A stretch of 64,000 nt of DNA from Hybos culiciformis (lineage: Eukaryota; Arthropoda; Insecta; Diptera; Hybotidae): contig OZ023273.1 of NCBI GenBank assembly GCA_964007475.1, positions 37,626,411 through 37,690,410 on the forward strand. The letters are read 5' to 3'. This document shows positions 10,816 through 19,363 of this stretch, piece by piece (the first letter of the stretch is position 1; the number at the start of each line of letters is the position of its first letter). The notes under the pieces were generated by a model, which saw only the letters and a program-made list of their open reading frames with translations, made no database searches and had not been told where the DNA came from. The position numbers and the translations under genes were made by a program.

Positions 10816-13101
10816 TTAGGTCTTAATGTCCTTCGCATGATAACGACCTATAAGATTTCTACCTGTAAGATCTTTTAGTTCGTAAATACTATTTCCTATA
10901 ATTCTAAGTACAGTACAGGGTATAAATTTCTTTCCTAACTTCGCATTGAAGTGTTTGCTAAAGTCACTCTGTGCAAAATTTCTTCTATATACTGTCTGAC
11001 CTATTTTATATTTGATATTTTTACATTTCCTATCATACAATCTTCTTCCTTTTTCCTTAGATTTTTCTAAATTACGTTTTACTATATCCTTTATAATTTG
11101 AAAGGATCCTGGTGGGGGTAATATATCTATATCTTCTCCCTCCAACATGTGTAATTTCCTAAGTAATTTAAAGGAGCTACCATGGGTTATCATATGCTGT
11201 CCAAACAGGATATAATAAGGAGACATACCGGTCGCTTCATGTACGCTAGCGCGAAGAGCTGTGCTGATGCTATCGAGATCGCCATCCCAGTTATACTGGT
11301 CGTCATCGATGTAAGCTCTTATGGCATTGAGAATTGAGCCATTAACCCTTTCGCTCGCGTTGGCTTGTGGGGAATAGAAAGCTGTTAGTTTATGTTCTAT
11401 ACCATAATTTTCCAAATAGGAATTGAATTCTTTTGAAATAAGTTGTGTCCCATTATCGCTTAAGATACATTCTGGACAGCCAAACAGACTAAAGGCTTCA
11501 TCTAAGACTTTAATAGCATTAGCTGAAGTAGCTTTACGTAATGGTCGAATTATTACGTATTTAGAAAAGGAATCTAATATTATAAAGATACAAGTATTTC
11601 CTGATTTTGATCTTGGATATGGGCCTAAAAAGTCAATATATAAATTTTGGAAGGGTCTTTCTGGTATGGGTTTGTTTCCCATAGGAGGTCTTAAAATTTG
11701 ATTAGAAGGTTTAGTTTCTTTGCAAATTGTACAGTTAGAAATATATTGTTTTACGTTGGTAAACATTCTTGGCCAAAAGTACTTTGTTCTTAATTTGTGG
11801 AGGGTTTTTCCTATTCCGCCGTGGGCTGAATGGGGAGGATCGTGGTTATTCTTAATTACGTCATTTACTAATTCGGTTGGAACCCAAAGTCTCCATAGGT
11901 TGAATTCTGGTATTTCTTGCTCTTTTCTGTACTCTACCCTTTTAAATACTTTATTGCCCACAACCTTGAGATCTGGAAGCTTATCACTATTGTCTTCAAT
12001 AGCTTCTCTAATTTCTCTGTAATTTTCTGATTCGAAAGCTTTAGAATCGAGGTCTAAATCTGGACAACGAGCTGATATTTCCTCTATACCGAATGAACGT
12101 GAGAGTGTGTCGGCTACAACATTCTTTTTTCCGGATCTATGTTGTACATCGAATTCGAAAGCTTGAAGTTTTAAAGACCATCTAAAAAGTTTTCCGTGAT
12201 GGTCTTTACACTTCATTAACCACTGAAGGGAAGCGCAATCAGTCAATACGGTAAATTTTACTCCTTCTACGTACATCCTGAATTTTTTTATAGCTTCAAC
12301 TACCGCATAACACTCTTGTTCTGTAGCTGCCCACCGGTTTTGAGTGTCATTAAACTTTTTTGACATATAAGCTACAGGGTGTTCATTATTTTCGGAGTCA
12401 TATTGGAAAAGAACGGCTCCAATTCCGGATTGGCTTGCGTCAGTTTGTATGAAAAAGGGTTTTCCGTAATCAGGGGGAGCTAAAACAGGTTCAGAGATTA
12501 GAATTTCTTTAATTTTTATGAAAGCTTTTCTAGCTTCATTTGTGAAATTGAATTTATTATTATTTGAATTTTTTGTTTTAAGGCAATCTGTAATGGGTGA
12601 GACTATTGTAGAGTAGTTTGGAATTAAACGCTGAAACCATCCAGTCATTCCTAGAAAACGTCTGGTTTGTTTAAGGGTTTTGGGCTCAGGGTATTCAGAA
12701 ATTGCGGTTATTTTTCCTGGGTCTGGTTTCGTCCCATTCGCGCCAATTAAATATCCTAAGTATTTTATCTCTTTCATGAAAAATTTTGATTTTTCAACAT
12801 TAATGGTGAGATTTGCTTTTCTCAAGGCTATTGCAACTTCTTTTAGAAGTTGAAAGTGGCGTTCTTTACTTTCGGTGGCGACCATTAAGTCGTCCAGGTA
12901 AACTTTTACTTCTTCTTTCAGATGTTGGGGAATTACCTTGTCCATAAGCCGACACATACGCTGAGCTGCGTTACAGAGTCCAAACGGCATTCGTGTAAAG
13001 TGATAAAGGGGTCTACCGGGGATTGCAAACGTAGTTTTTTCCCGCGAATCTTTTTCTAAGGGAATCTGCCAGAAAGCGTCTTTTAAATCTATACTGCTAA
13101 T
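10816..13101 (-). CDS. pol: Reverse transcriptase, RNase H and integrase part of pol
   Basis: Open from just after the internal stop. It contains the IDLKDAFWQI region, then MPFGLCNA and the YLDD catalytic motif (residues 31-34 counted from the Met at 12990). Ty3-type RNase H has TDAS (Asp184), a Glu near 224, Asp251 in LTDCASLQWL and Asp295 in ADTLSRS. Integrase has an HHCC zinc site (His383, His390, Cys420, Cys423) and a catalytic triad Asp453, Asp512, Glu547 with the expected 34 residues between the last two. The C-terminus ends in a YELKDLTGRN-like segment without a chromodomain. All key residues I checked are present, so apart from the upstream stop the enzyme looks intact. It would copy element RNA into DNA and insert it. 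Confidence 0.92.
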   Translation of the reverse strand: MSSIDLKDAFWQIPLEKDSREKTTFAIPGRPLYHFTRMPFGLCNAAQRMCRLMDKVIPQHLKEEVKVYLDDLMVATESKERHFQLLKEVAIALRKANLTINVEKSKFFMKEIKYLGYLIGANGTKPDPGKITAISEYPEPKTLKQTRRFLGMTGWFQRLIPNYSTIVSPITDCLKTKNSNNNKFNFTNEARKAFIKIKEILISEPVLAPPDYGKPFFIQTDASQSGIGAVLFQYDSENNEHPVAYMSKKFNDTQNRWAATEQECYAVVEAIKKFRMYVEGVKFTVLTDCASLQWLMKCKDHHGKLFRWSLKLQAFEFDVQHRSGKKNVVADTLSRSFGIEEISARCPDLDLDSKAFESENYREIREAIEDNSDKLPDLKVVGNKVFKRVEYRKEQEIPEFNLWRLWVPTELVNDVIKNNHDPPHSAHGGIGKTLHKLRTKYFWPRMFTNVKQYISNCTICKETKPSNQILRPPMGNKPIPERPFQNLYIDFLGPYPRSKSGNTCIFIILDSFSKYVIIRPLRKATSANAIKVLDEAFSLFGCPECILSDNGTQLISKEFNSYLENYGIEHKLTAFYSPQANASERVNGSILNAIRAYIDDDQYNWDGDLDSISTALRASVHEATGMSPYYILFGQHMITHGSSFKLLRKLHMLEGEDIDILPPPGSFQIIKDIVKRNLEKSKEKGRRLYDRKCKNIKYKIGQTVYRRNFAQSDFSKHFNAKLGKKFIPCTVLRIIGNSIYELKDLTGRNLIGRYHAKDIKT

Positions 13102-15414
13102 TTATTTGGTTTTGTCTATTCTCGCAAGCAGTCCTTGAATGTTGGGTAAAGGATACGCGTCTTTCTTTGTCAAATCGTTCACTTTTCGCGAATCTAAACA
13201 TAAACGGTTCTTTCCTGGTTTTCTAACGAGTACTACTGGCGAAGTCCAAGCACTATTGCTTTCTTCTATTACGCCCATCTCCAGCATTCTATCTACCTCG
13301 GCGTACATTAGGGTTTGTATGGCAGGGGAAATTGGATAATGTTTTTGTTTAATTGGTTCATTGTCCCCTGTGTCTATAACATGTTGTTCTAAATGAGTAC
13401 ACCCTAACCCTTCAATAGCATATGATGGAAACATTTTCTTTATAGAATCTAATTCTAATTTTTCTTTGACATTTAAAGGATGTAAATTTGGATCCGTTTC
13501 AGAAATTTCTGCGATTGGATTAAAAATTTGGGGGGCCAAGTTAAATTCTGTCCAAAAATTTACGCCAAGATAAAGTTGTTGTGATAATTTAGGGACTACG
13601 TGGATTTTTAAAATTTTCGATATATTATTAAAAGAAATAGGTACTAATATGTATCCTATTATATCGGTTTTATTACCGGCTGCGGTTATTACCGATTCTG
13701 AAATTTTGTGTAATTTAAAATTTGTATTTTCAGCGAGCCATTTTTTGTCTTTTCCTAAACAAGAAATAGATGCTCCTGAGTCTAATAAACCCTCAAGAGT
13801 TACTTTTCCAACTTGAATTTTTACATAGGGTCGGTTATCGTGTGGAATTTTTATGATTGATGATAGAATGTTAGACTTATCGATTTTCACATTTTTGTAA
13901 AAATTTTCTTTGCGTACAGAATTCTTTTTTTTCTTTATTGATCGAGGAGTTCTATTTATGTTAAATCTTAATTCACTACTATTTTTATATGTTACTAATT
14001 CTGCGCATTTTCTATCATATCTCTGTTTTCTGAAAGAATATGGAGGCCAGTGTTTCTTTGGCTTATACTCCATTTCTTGAATTTCAGGTCTTTCTAAAAT
14101 TTTAATTTTTTTCTTCTGAGAATTTTCGCTATTCTCAAAATTATCATTATAATTATTTTTTAACTCATTATCTATGGAGTCTGAGAAAATTATATTTTGG
14201 CCTACGTCATTATCTTTACTCGTTTTATTGCAATTTTTGCAAGTAGGAGAAACTTCATTAGTCATTCCGCATTTGTAGCAGAATACTCGTCTGAAATTGG
14301 CTGCGCAGTCCATGAACGCATGGCCTGGCATTTCACAGTTCCAACAACGTATATTAATTTCAGGAGTTGTTGATCTTGGAATTTGATTTATTTTTGGTTT
14401 AGTAGGTTCCTTAAAGCTTTCTTGAAATTTGGTCGTATTAAGGTAGGGCTGTTTATTGGTATTTTGTAATGCCATTTTTTCGTAGCAGTTGTCGTTATAA
14501 GTTTCGTTATAACAGAAATCGTCTTGTACGCGATACCTGTTTCGATCGTTTGAAGGTTTGGTATAACAAGGTTCATTTTGGTAAATTGTATAAACCGGTC
14601 TGGATTCTTGACAGGAGTCTATCATTCTTAGTTTAGTTCTAAGTGTATTAAGATCTGATATTTCAACTGCCTGCAAGGGTTCTAGATATTCGCGCCTCGC
14701 ATTCAACTTTATTCGGTTGCATAACCTTGGTTCACTCAATGGAGATTCTAACCTCTGATTGAGAGATATCATGGTTAGAATAAATTCTCTCCATGTTTCC
14801 CCTAACTTTTGTTTCCGCGTAACCAGTTCCGTGATTTTCAAATCTTCATCAAGAGCATCAGCGTACTCGTCTACGAGGGCTGAACTAAAAGTTCTCCAGG
14901 TAGTATTTTGTTTATTGTGTGTTCTAAAATAAAGAAAATACCACTTTTTTACTGAGGGGTCGAGTAATTGGTGGAAATTATTAATTAATACTCGATCTGA
15001 GATATTGTGGTCAATTCTTTGATTGTCCACATCTTTTACAAAGTTTTCAACCTCATCCCCGTTGAAAAATAAACCGAACCGTTTTTTGAGATCTAATTCT
15101 GTGTCATATCGCGGTACTTGCCTATTATAATATGGTTCTTCAGAATTTCTTAGTCTGTTCGATCTTGGGCCTCGATTTCTTGGGGCGTTAGATCTGGGGT
15201 ATTCCGTAGTTTCTCTTCTAATCGGAGAGTTTGAATACTTTGTTTGGTGACTAATTGAAGATTGGGAACCAAGTGTGCCATATTTAGAGGGGTAGTCTGG
15301 GTATATTCTACTGAATTCTGGTGAAGTTGGTTGTGTAGCCAAATGCTCTGTTATGTTAATTTGTCTACTCAAAGTTTCTACTAGGCTTTTTATTCTACTT
15401 ATTTTGTCAGACAT
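13102..15414 (-). CDS. gag: Gag, protease and start of reverse transcriptase
   Basis: The 770-residue open segment starts at the first ATG after the leader. Residues 1-110 are polar and Arg/Ser/Pro-rich. Residues 110-270 resemble a retrotransposon capsid region. A CCHC zinc knuckle lies at 357-370 (CWNCEMPGHAFMDC). A second, atypical knuckle at 379-392 has Glu where His is expected, followed by another CxxC. These should bind element RNA during particle assembly. After a Lys-rich linker the aspartic protease active site is LLDSGAS, with Asp at 545. Residues from about 665 belong to reverse transcriptase (MLEMGVIEESNSAWTSPVVL). The segment ends at the internal TAA. The capsid assignment rests on position and general character; the knuckle and protease motifs are clear. 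Confidence 0.9.
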   Translation of the reverse strand: MSDKISRIKSLVETLSRQINITEHLATQPTSPEFSRIYPDYPSKYGTLGSQSSISHQTKYSNSPIRRETTEYPRSNAPRNRGPRSNRLRNSEEPYYNRQVPRYDTELDLKKRFGLFFNGDEVENFVKDVDNQRIDHNISDRVLINNFHQLLDPSVKKWYFLYFRTHNKQNTTWRTFSSALVDEYADALDEDLKITELVTRKQKLGETWREFILTMISLNQRLESPLSEPRLCNRIKLNARREYLEPLQAVEISDLNTLRTKLRMIDSCQESRPVYTIYQNEPCYTKPSNDRNRYRVQDDFCYNETYNDNCYEKMALQNTNKQPYLNTTKFQESFKEPTKPKINQIPRSTTPEINIRCWNCEMPGHAFMDCAANFRRVFCYKCGMTNEVSPTCKNCNKTSKDNDVGQNIIFSDSIDNELKNNYNDNFENSENSQKKKIKILERPEIQEMEYKPKKHWPPYSFRKQRYDRKCAELVTYKNSSELRFNINRTPRSIKKKKNSVRKENFYKNVKIDKSNILSSIIKIPHDNRPYVKIQVGKVTLEGLLDSGASISCLGKDKKWLAENTNFKLHKISESVITAAGNKTDIIGYILVPISFNNISKILKIHVVPKLSQQLYLGVNFWTEFNLAPQIFNPIAEISETDPNLHPLNVKEKLELDSIKKMFPSYAIEGLGCTHLEQHVIDTGDNEPIKQKHYPISPAIQTLMYAEVDRMLEMGVIEESNSAWTSPVVLVRKPGKNRLCLDSRKVNDLTKKDAYPLPNIQGLLARIDKTK

Positions 15415-15741
15415 TTAATAAAAATTTGATTATTATTATTTTTATTTTTACTTTTTGTTACTAAATTATATAAGTTCCTTCAAGGATTTTTTTTTTTTTT
15501 TTTTTATATTATAGTATATAAATCATATATAATTTAAAAAAAATTGTCTTCTTTACATTTCTTTAGAAATTTTCAATTAATATATATATATATATGTTTT
15601 TATAGGTCCTTTAGATAATAGAAATGCTTAGCGTTTAAGTATAGTAAAGAAAAATTTTAGAAAAAGAAGGAAAATTTTGGTAATTAGCTCTATTAAGTTA
15701 GAAAAAGGTTGGATAGTTAAGAAATAGAAATGTTCCAATTA

Positions 15742-15818
15742 GACTGATCTCCCCAGCATGTACCAGTGTGGACTGTGCCCACATTTTAGACTGCACTCAC
15801 ACTGTAAGGAGAAAAGTC
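15742..15818 (-). repeat. Leader hairpin unit 1
   Basis: The basal stem is GACTGATCTCC (15742-15752) with GGAGAAAAGTC (15808-15818), pairing at 9 of 11. The conserved apical part starts AGCATGTACCAGTGT and ends ACTGCACTCACACTGTA. The inner stem is TGTGG/CCACA, a G-C version of the TGTAG/CTACA stem in units 2-4. Confidence 0.8.
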
Positions 15819-15863
15819 GGCATGGAACTTGTACTTGCTTTTTTTTTATAGCATGTACAATGT

Positions 15864-15943
15864 GAAATTCAAAATCGCAGCATGTACCAGTGTAGACTGT
15901 GTCTACATTTCAACTGCACTCACACTGTACGATGTTGAATTTC
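15864..15943 (-). repeat. Leader hairpin unit 2
   Basis: The basal stem is GAAATTCAAAATCG (15864-15877) with CGATGTTGAATTTC (15930-15943), pairing at 13 of 14. The sequence is unrelated to the basal stems of the other units. The apical part is conserved, with inner stem TGTAG/CTACA. A partial extra AGCATGTACAATGTG lies just before it at 15850-15864. Confidence 0.85.
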
Positions 15944-15970
15944 GTTTTGAAGAAAAAAGAGCGTTACATT

Positions 15971-16059
15971 TCTCCTGAAACTTTTCCCCAGCATGTTCCA
16001 GTGTAGACTGTGCCTACATTTTAAACTGCACTCACGCTGCAGGGAAAAGTAAAAGGAGA
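15971..16059 (-). repeat. Leader hairpin unit 3
   Basis: ACTTTTCCC (15980-15988) pairs perfectly with GGGAAAAGT (16042-16050). The stem continues outward after a 3-base mismatch as TCTCC (15971-15975) with GGAGA (16055-16059). The apical part is conserved. The distal strand reads ACGCTG instead of ACACTG, which still pairs with CAGTGT through a G-T wobble. Confidence 0.85.
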
Positions 16060-16115
16060 TCTGTGTAGTGTTAGAATAAGAAATAAAGAATAGTTTTTTA
16101 GAAAAAGGATAATGA

Positions 16116-16214
16116 ATATTTTTCTGAAAATCTTCACCCCAGCATGTACCAGTGTAGGCTCTGCCTACATTTCGACTGCACTCACACTGTAAGGTGAAAA
16201 TTTTCTCTAAATAT
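16116..16214 (-). repeat. Leader hairpin unit 4
   Basis: GAAAATCTTCACC (16126-16138) pairs with GGTGAAAATTTTC (16193-16205) at 12 of 13. After a short internal loop it extends with ATATTT (16116-16121) and AAATAT (16209-16214). The inner hairpin is the best of the four: TGTAGGC/GCCTACA around TCT. Confidence 0.85.
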
Positions 16215-16438
16215 TATAAATAAATATTTTATAGAGCCAAATTTTTGAATTAGGGTTTCTAAAATATGTAGGAAAAAAAAATTACTAAACTCAAAATACT
16301 ATTTTTTTTATAAAAACTTTATGTTAGTCATATAAAAAATTATGGTCGTGTAAGGGGTTATGCCTTACAATTTTTTTCAAAGAGTAGAGACTCTTAAAGC
16401 CTTCCACCTCTTTGAGTAGGGTAGGACTCATAGTCTTA

Positions 16439-16453
16439 CCACGTTGGGCGCCA
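16439..16453 (-). repeat. Second, inner copy of the primer-binding site
   Basis: CCACGTTGGGCGCCA recurs exactly 70 bp inside the first site. It lies in a 35-bp direct repeat (16438-16472 and 16508-16542) that also includes the last 17 bp of the LTR. It would be an equally good match to tRNA-Lys. Confidence 0.85.
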
Positions 16454-16508
16454 TTTGTTATGAATTAAATTAAGATTTGTTTGAATTGAGGATAACAAAT
16501 TTCTAGCA

Positions 16509-16523
16509 CCACGTTGGGCGCCA
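16509..16523 (-). promoter_or_regulatory. Primer-binding site for tRNA-Lys
   Basis: On the minus strand, two bases after the 5' LTR, the sequence is TGGCGCCCAACGTGG. This is complementary to the 3' end, including CCA, of insect tRNA-Lys(CUU), whose acceptor ends ...ACGTTGGGCGCCA. The match is continuous over 15 bases. Its position sets the element orientation independently of the coding frame. Confidence 0.92.
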
Positions 16524-16525
16524 TT

Positions 16526-19359
16526 TGTTATGAATTAAATTATTGTTGAAAACGGGGGTTGTATATAAGCACAAAAATTCTGAGTTCAAGATGAACTCTG
16601 AGAAATTTATCATAAAATTTTGATAAAAATAAAAAGGGAAAGTGGTGAAAGTAGAGGCAAAAGAAGGTGCTCTACTTTCAAAATTTTAAGCTGGTGCCGA
16701 GTCCACTGTCTAGGACATCCTGTTCTCAGGCCGGGTCTAAGCTCGTCGTTGGGTGGGTACGCGACAGTGAACACCAGAGGGTTCATAACAATATTTATAG
16801 GATGTCTTTTTAAGATAGAAGGTAAAAGGAGGTATAAAAAAAAATATATTTCAAAAACCCCAACCAATTCAAAATAAAAAAAAACTTAAATCTAAATGAC
16901 TAAGGAGTCATTCTTCAGCTCGCAGCTATGGCCACCTATAGCTGGATCTTACGCTTGCATTTCTTTTACCTAGGACCTATGAAAATATTAAATTAAGTCA
17001 AAGACATGATTATTTCATATTCAAATGTAAGCTTTATTAACATAAAAAAAACTTAAAAAACACCTACGACAATTTTAATCTAAACTAAAGTATATTGATT
17101 TGGGTTCTTATGCCGCATGATACAATAATTAATATTATATATATATATTTTTTTTTTTTTTTATACATATAGGTATAAAATTTTGATACATAACTCTTTA
17201 ATAAATTTTTTTTTTTTATATCTCCAAATTTTAATTTATTTTTGCTTTGTTGTATTGTTTTTGTTTTACAATAATATTTAAGCAATATTTCATTTTATAA
17301 TTTAAAACAATTTATTATTTACTGACTTATTTCAGTATAATATTTTTTTATAATGTATGTATAATAAACATAATTATTTTGTACATATAGTACATATTGC
17401 ATATTTAAATATATGTGCAGCTTTCTTTCAATAAAAAATGTGCAGGTTATTGTTTGTTGTTTTGATATGATTGTAGCTTAAAATGGAGGTGCTGTTGTAA
17501 GCTGAGTTTGTTTTTTTTTTGTTGCATAAAAAAAAGGGTATGCATCACACAGTATGAAATTTTCATGGTTTATTTATATGAACTTCATAATTTTGTTTGG
17601 CCTTTTTTTTTTGTAAGACAATAAAATTGGTATGAAAAAAATAAAATAGAAAATTTTAATTAGATAAATTATTTTATTTTAAAGAAAATATTAGAAATAT
17701 AAAAATGTAGCTTAGCTATACAAAATACAAGTCAATTTCCTTGTCAGAAAAATTCTATTTGTATTAAGTTATAAGCGAAATTATTTAATATTGGGCATAA
17801 AAATAAAAAAAAAAACAACTATAATTTTTATTTAGTTTTAATTTAGTATTAAGTTTTCTTTTTTTATAAAAAAAAAGTTCATTAATATAGGTGAAAAAAA
17901 AATTACATGGGGTCAAATTGTTTTTATTAAAACAGTGATTCTTAACCGTTGTTCCGCGAAAAAAAATATACACATAATTGTGTTCCGCGTCTTTAAAAAC
18001 GTTAAGAACCACTTCATTAAAAGTTAATTAGGAAAAGAAAAATAAAATTTTATTTAATTTTATTAAATTTATTTCAAATTTTATTTCGAATTTAATTTTT
18101 TTTCTTGAAGAAAATTTGGCTTCGAATCTTTTAAAAAAAAATTTTTTTAAGGTAGTACTAAAGGGTATGAAGATTTATGTTTATAAATTTATCGAAATAT
18201 ATTATAACTTGAAAAAAAATCTTACGTTATGTCGTATGAAAATCAAAAACTTTTTTTTTGTTGTTGAAGCTATAGCTTCACTTACGTAAGGGGGTTTAGT
18301 GAACTTAAAAAATTTTATTATGGTTGGTCAGTTTTTTTTTTTTTTTTTTTTTTCATTTACATATAATTTTAATTGTAATTATACAAGGTGAAAAGTTTTT
18401 ACTTCACCAAAACTTTAAAGAAGAAGGGTAAAAAAATTATTTTATAATTTCTTCTTTTTCTTTATTATTTATTGATTAAAATTTATTTTTCTTTATAATA
18501 AAAAAAAGGTATTTGAAAAAAATTTTATTATTTCTTGACAAAAAATAAGGGTCTCTATGCTATGACTTGTATTCCGTAGGCTAACTTTGTTAGTATTGGA
18601 AAAATTGAAAGTTAGGGAAATTGAAGTGCAGAAGATGTCTAGTGACATCTTCTGACCGATCGGCTGGAGCTTCATTGGTCAGTTTTACTCGAAGCCTATC
18701 CCAACCGGGTACCGCACGTTTTGGTTGGGATAAGGAACGACCAATGAGTCCGTCCACTTATGACTGTGTTCCTCTGTCACCATCAATGGACACAAGATCA
18801 TGATTGCTCAGTGATCCTGAATTCATCGATAGTGGCAGTGGAACCAGTCATAATACCACAACGTAGTATGGGTACTCCCGTAGGAGTATCCATGTGGTGA
18901 CCGGTATTGTCTTAGTTTTGGATTCTTGGATAGACCCAAGAATCCTCCACCAAGATCGGGGGGTTTTGGGTTGAAAATTAGAACTGGCGTTACAACGCTC
19001 CATTCTAATATCAACCATGGCTGGAGTTATCATCCTAGGCCGAGTGGATAAAATCTACTTGGCTTCGGATCAGGACTCCAGCACCTAAAGAGAAAAAAAC
19101 AAGGGCATATATACTTATTTACCTTTTTTTTTTTTGTAAGACAATAAAAATTGATATGAAATTGTTTTCGAAAATACACCTCTTTTATATGGTTAAAATT
19201 ATTGCATTTCCAACAACAATTTCATACAAAACAAAAAAAAAGGTAATTTGTATTTAAAATTTAGAATTGCTAACTAGGCATATTTTATCATATAAAAATA
19301 ATATTATATGCACTGTTGAGAATTAAAATTAAAAACAAGTTTTAAACTTCACGGTAACA
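16526..19359 (-). repeat. 5' LTR of the retrotransposon
   Basis: This 2834-bp copy of 7152-9980 differs by the three substitutions listed there and a longer T run near 18335. It should hold the element promoter in its outer part (towards 19359) and the RNA start and leader towards 16526. A/T richness prevents a confident TATA or start-site call. It carries the same structured blocks (about 18630-19082 and 16647-16777). Confidence 0.95.
17933..18014. mobile_element. Relic hAT-like miniature element, copy in 5' LTR
   Basis: Same 82-bp segment as at 8559-8640, with the same flanking near-duplicate (TATTAAAA / CATTAAAA). Its presence in both LTRs is expected from reverse transcription of an LTR that already contained it. 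Confidence 0.6.
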
Positions 19360-19363
19360 GACC
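19360..19363. repeat. Target-site duplication, right (GACC)
   Basis: Directly follows GGTAACA of the right LTR and matches 7148-7151. Confidence 0.85.

Larger units (their letters stand above)
10816..15414 (-). pseudogene. gag-pol: gag-pol frame with one in-frame stop
   Basis: The two open segments (15414-13102 and 13101-10816) are in the same frame and are separated only by a TAA codon at 13104-13102. The codons on both sides continue the reverse transcriptase without a gap, so the ancestral gene was one continuous polyprotein of about 1.5 thousand codons. Domains in order are Gag with zinc knuckle, aspartic protease, reverse transcriptase, RNase H and integrase. A single-frame gag-pol with no frameshift is one of several layouts known in insect gypsy-like elements. 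The stop falls early in reverse transcriptase, between the GVIEE-SPVVLV-type region and the IDLKDAFWQI motif. Without stop readthrough only Gag and protease could be made. Sequencing error at this base cannot be excluded. Confidence 0.9.
15415..16525 (-). promoter_or_regulatory. 5' untranslated leader with repeated primer site and hairpin units
   Basis: About 1.1 kb separates the LTR from the gag ATG. It contains the primer-binding site, its 70-bp-shifted duplicate, and four spaced structured units (15742-16214). A hairpin TCAAAGAG/CTCTTTGA lies near the second primer site (about 16378-16415). This position is where gypsy-like elements carry packaging signals and, in Drosophila gypsy, the Su(Hw) insulator. 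Confidence 0.8.
7152..19359 (-). mobile_element. Complete Ty3/gypsy-type LTR retrotransposon with very long LTRs
   Basis: The 12.2-kb element reads on the minus strand: 5' LTR 19359-16526, primer-binding site 16523-16509, structured leader, gag-pol 15414-10816, 3' untranslated segment, 3' LTR 9980-7152. The pol order protease, reverse transcriptase, RNase H, integrase places it in Ty3/gypsy (Metaviridae-like). No env gene or chromodomain is seen. LTRs of about 2.83 kb are far longer than usual for gypsy elements. Long LTRs, tRNA-Lys priming and a 4-bp duplication recall the insect Osvaldo/Ulysses group, but that placement is inference. Near-identical LTRs indicate recent insertion. One nonsense codon in pol makes this copy probably non-autonomous. 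Confidence 0.95.

Noticed and set aside
11423..12022. Plus-strand open frames opposite pol
   Set aside because: They are antisense shadows of the well-supported pol frame.
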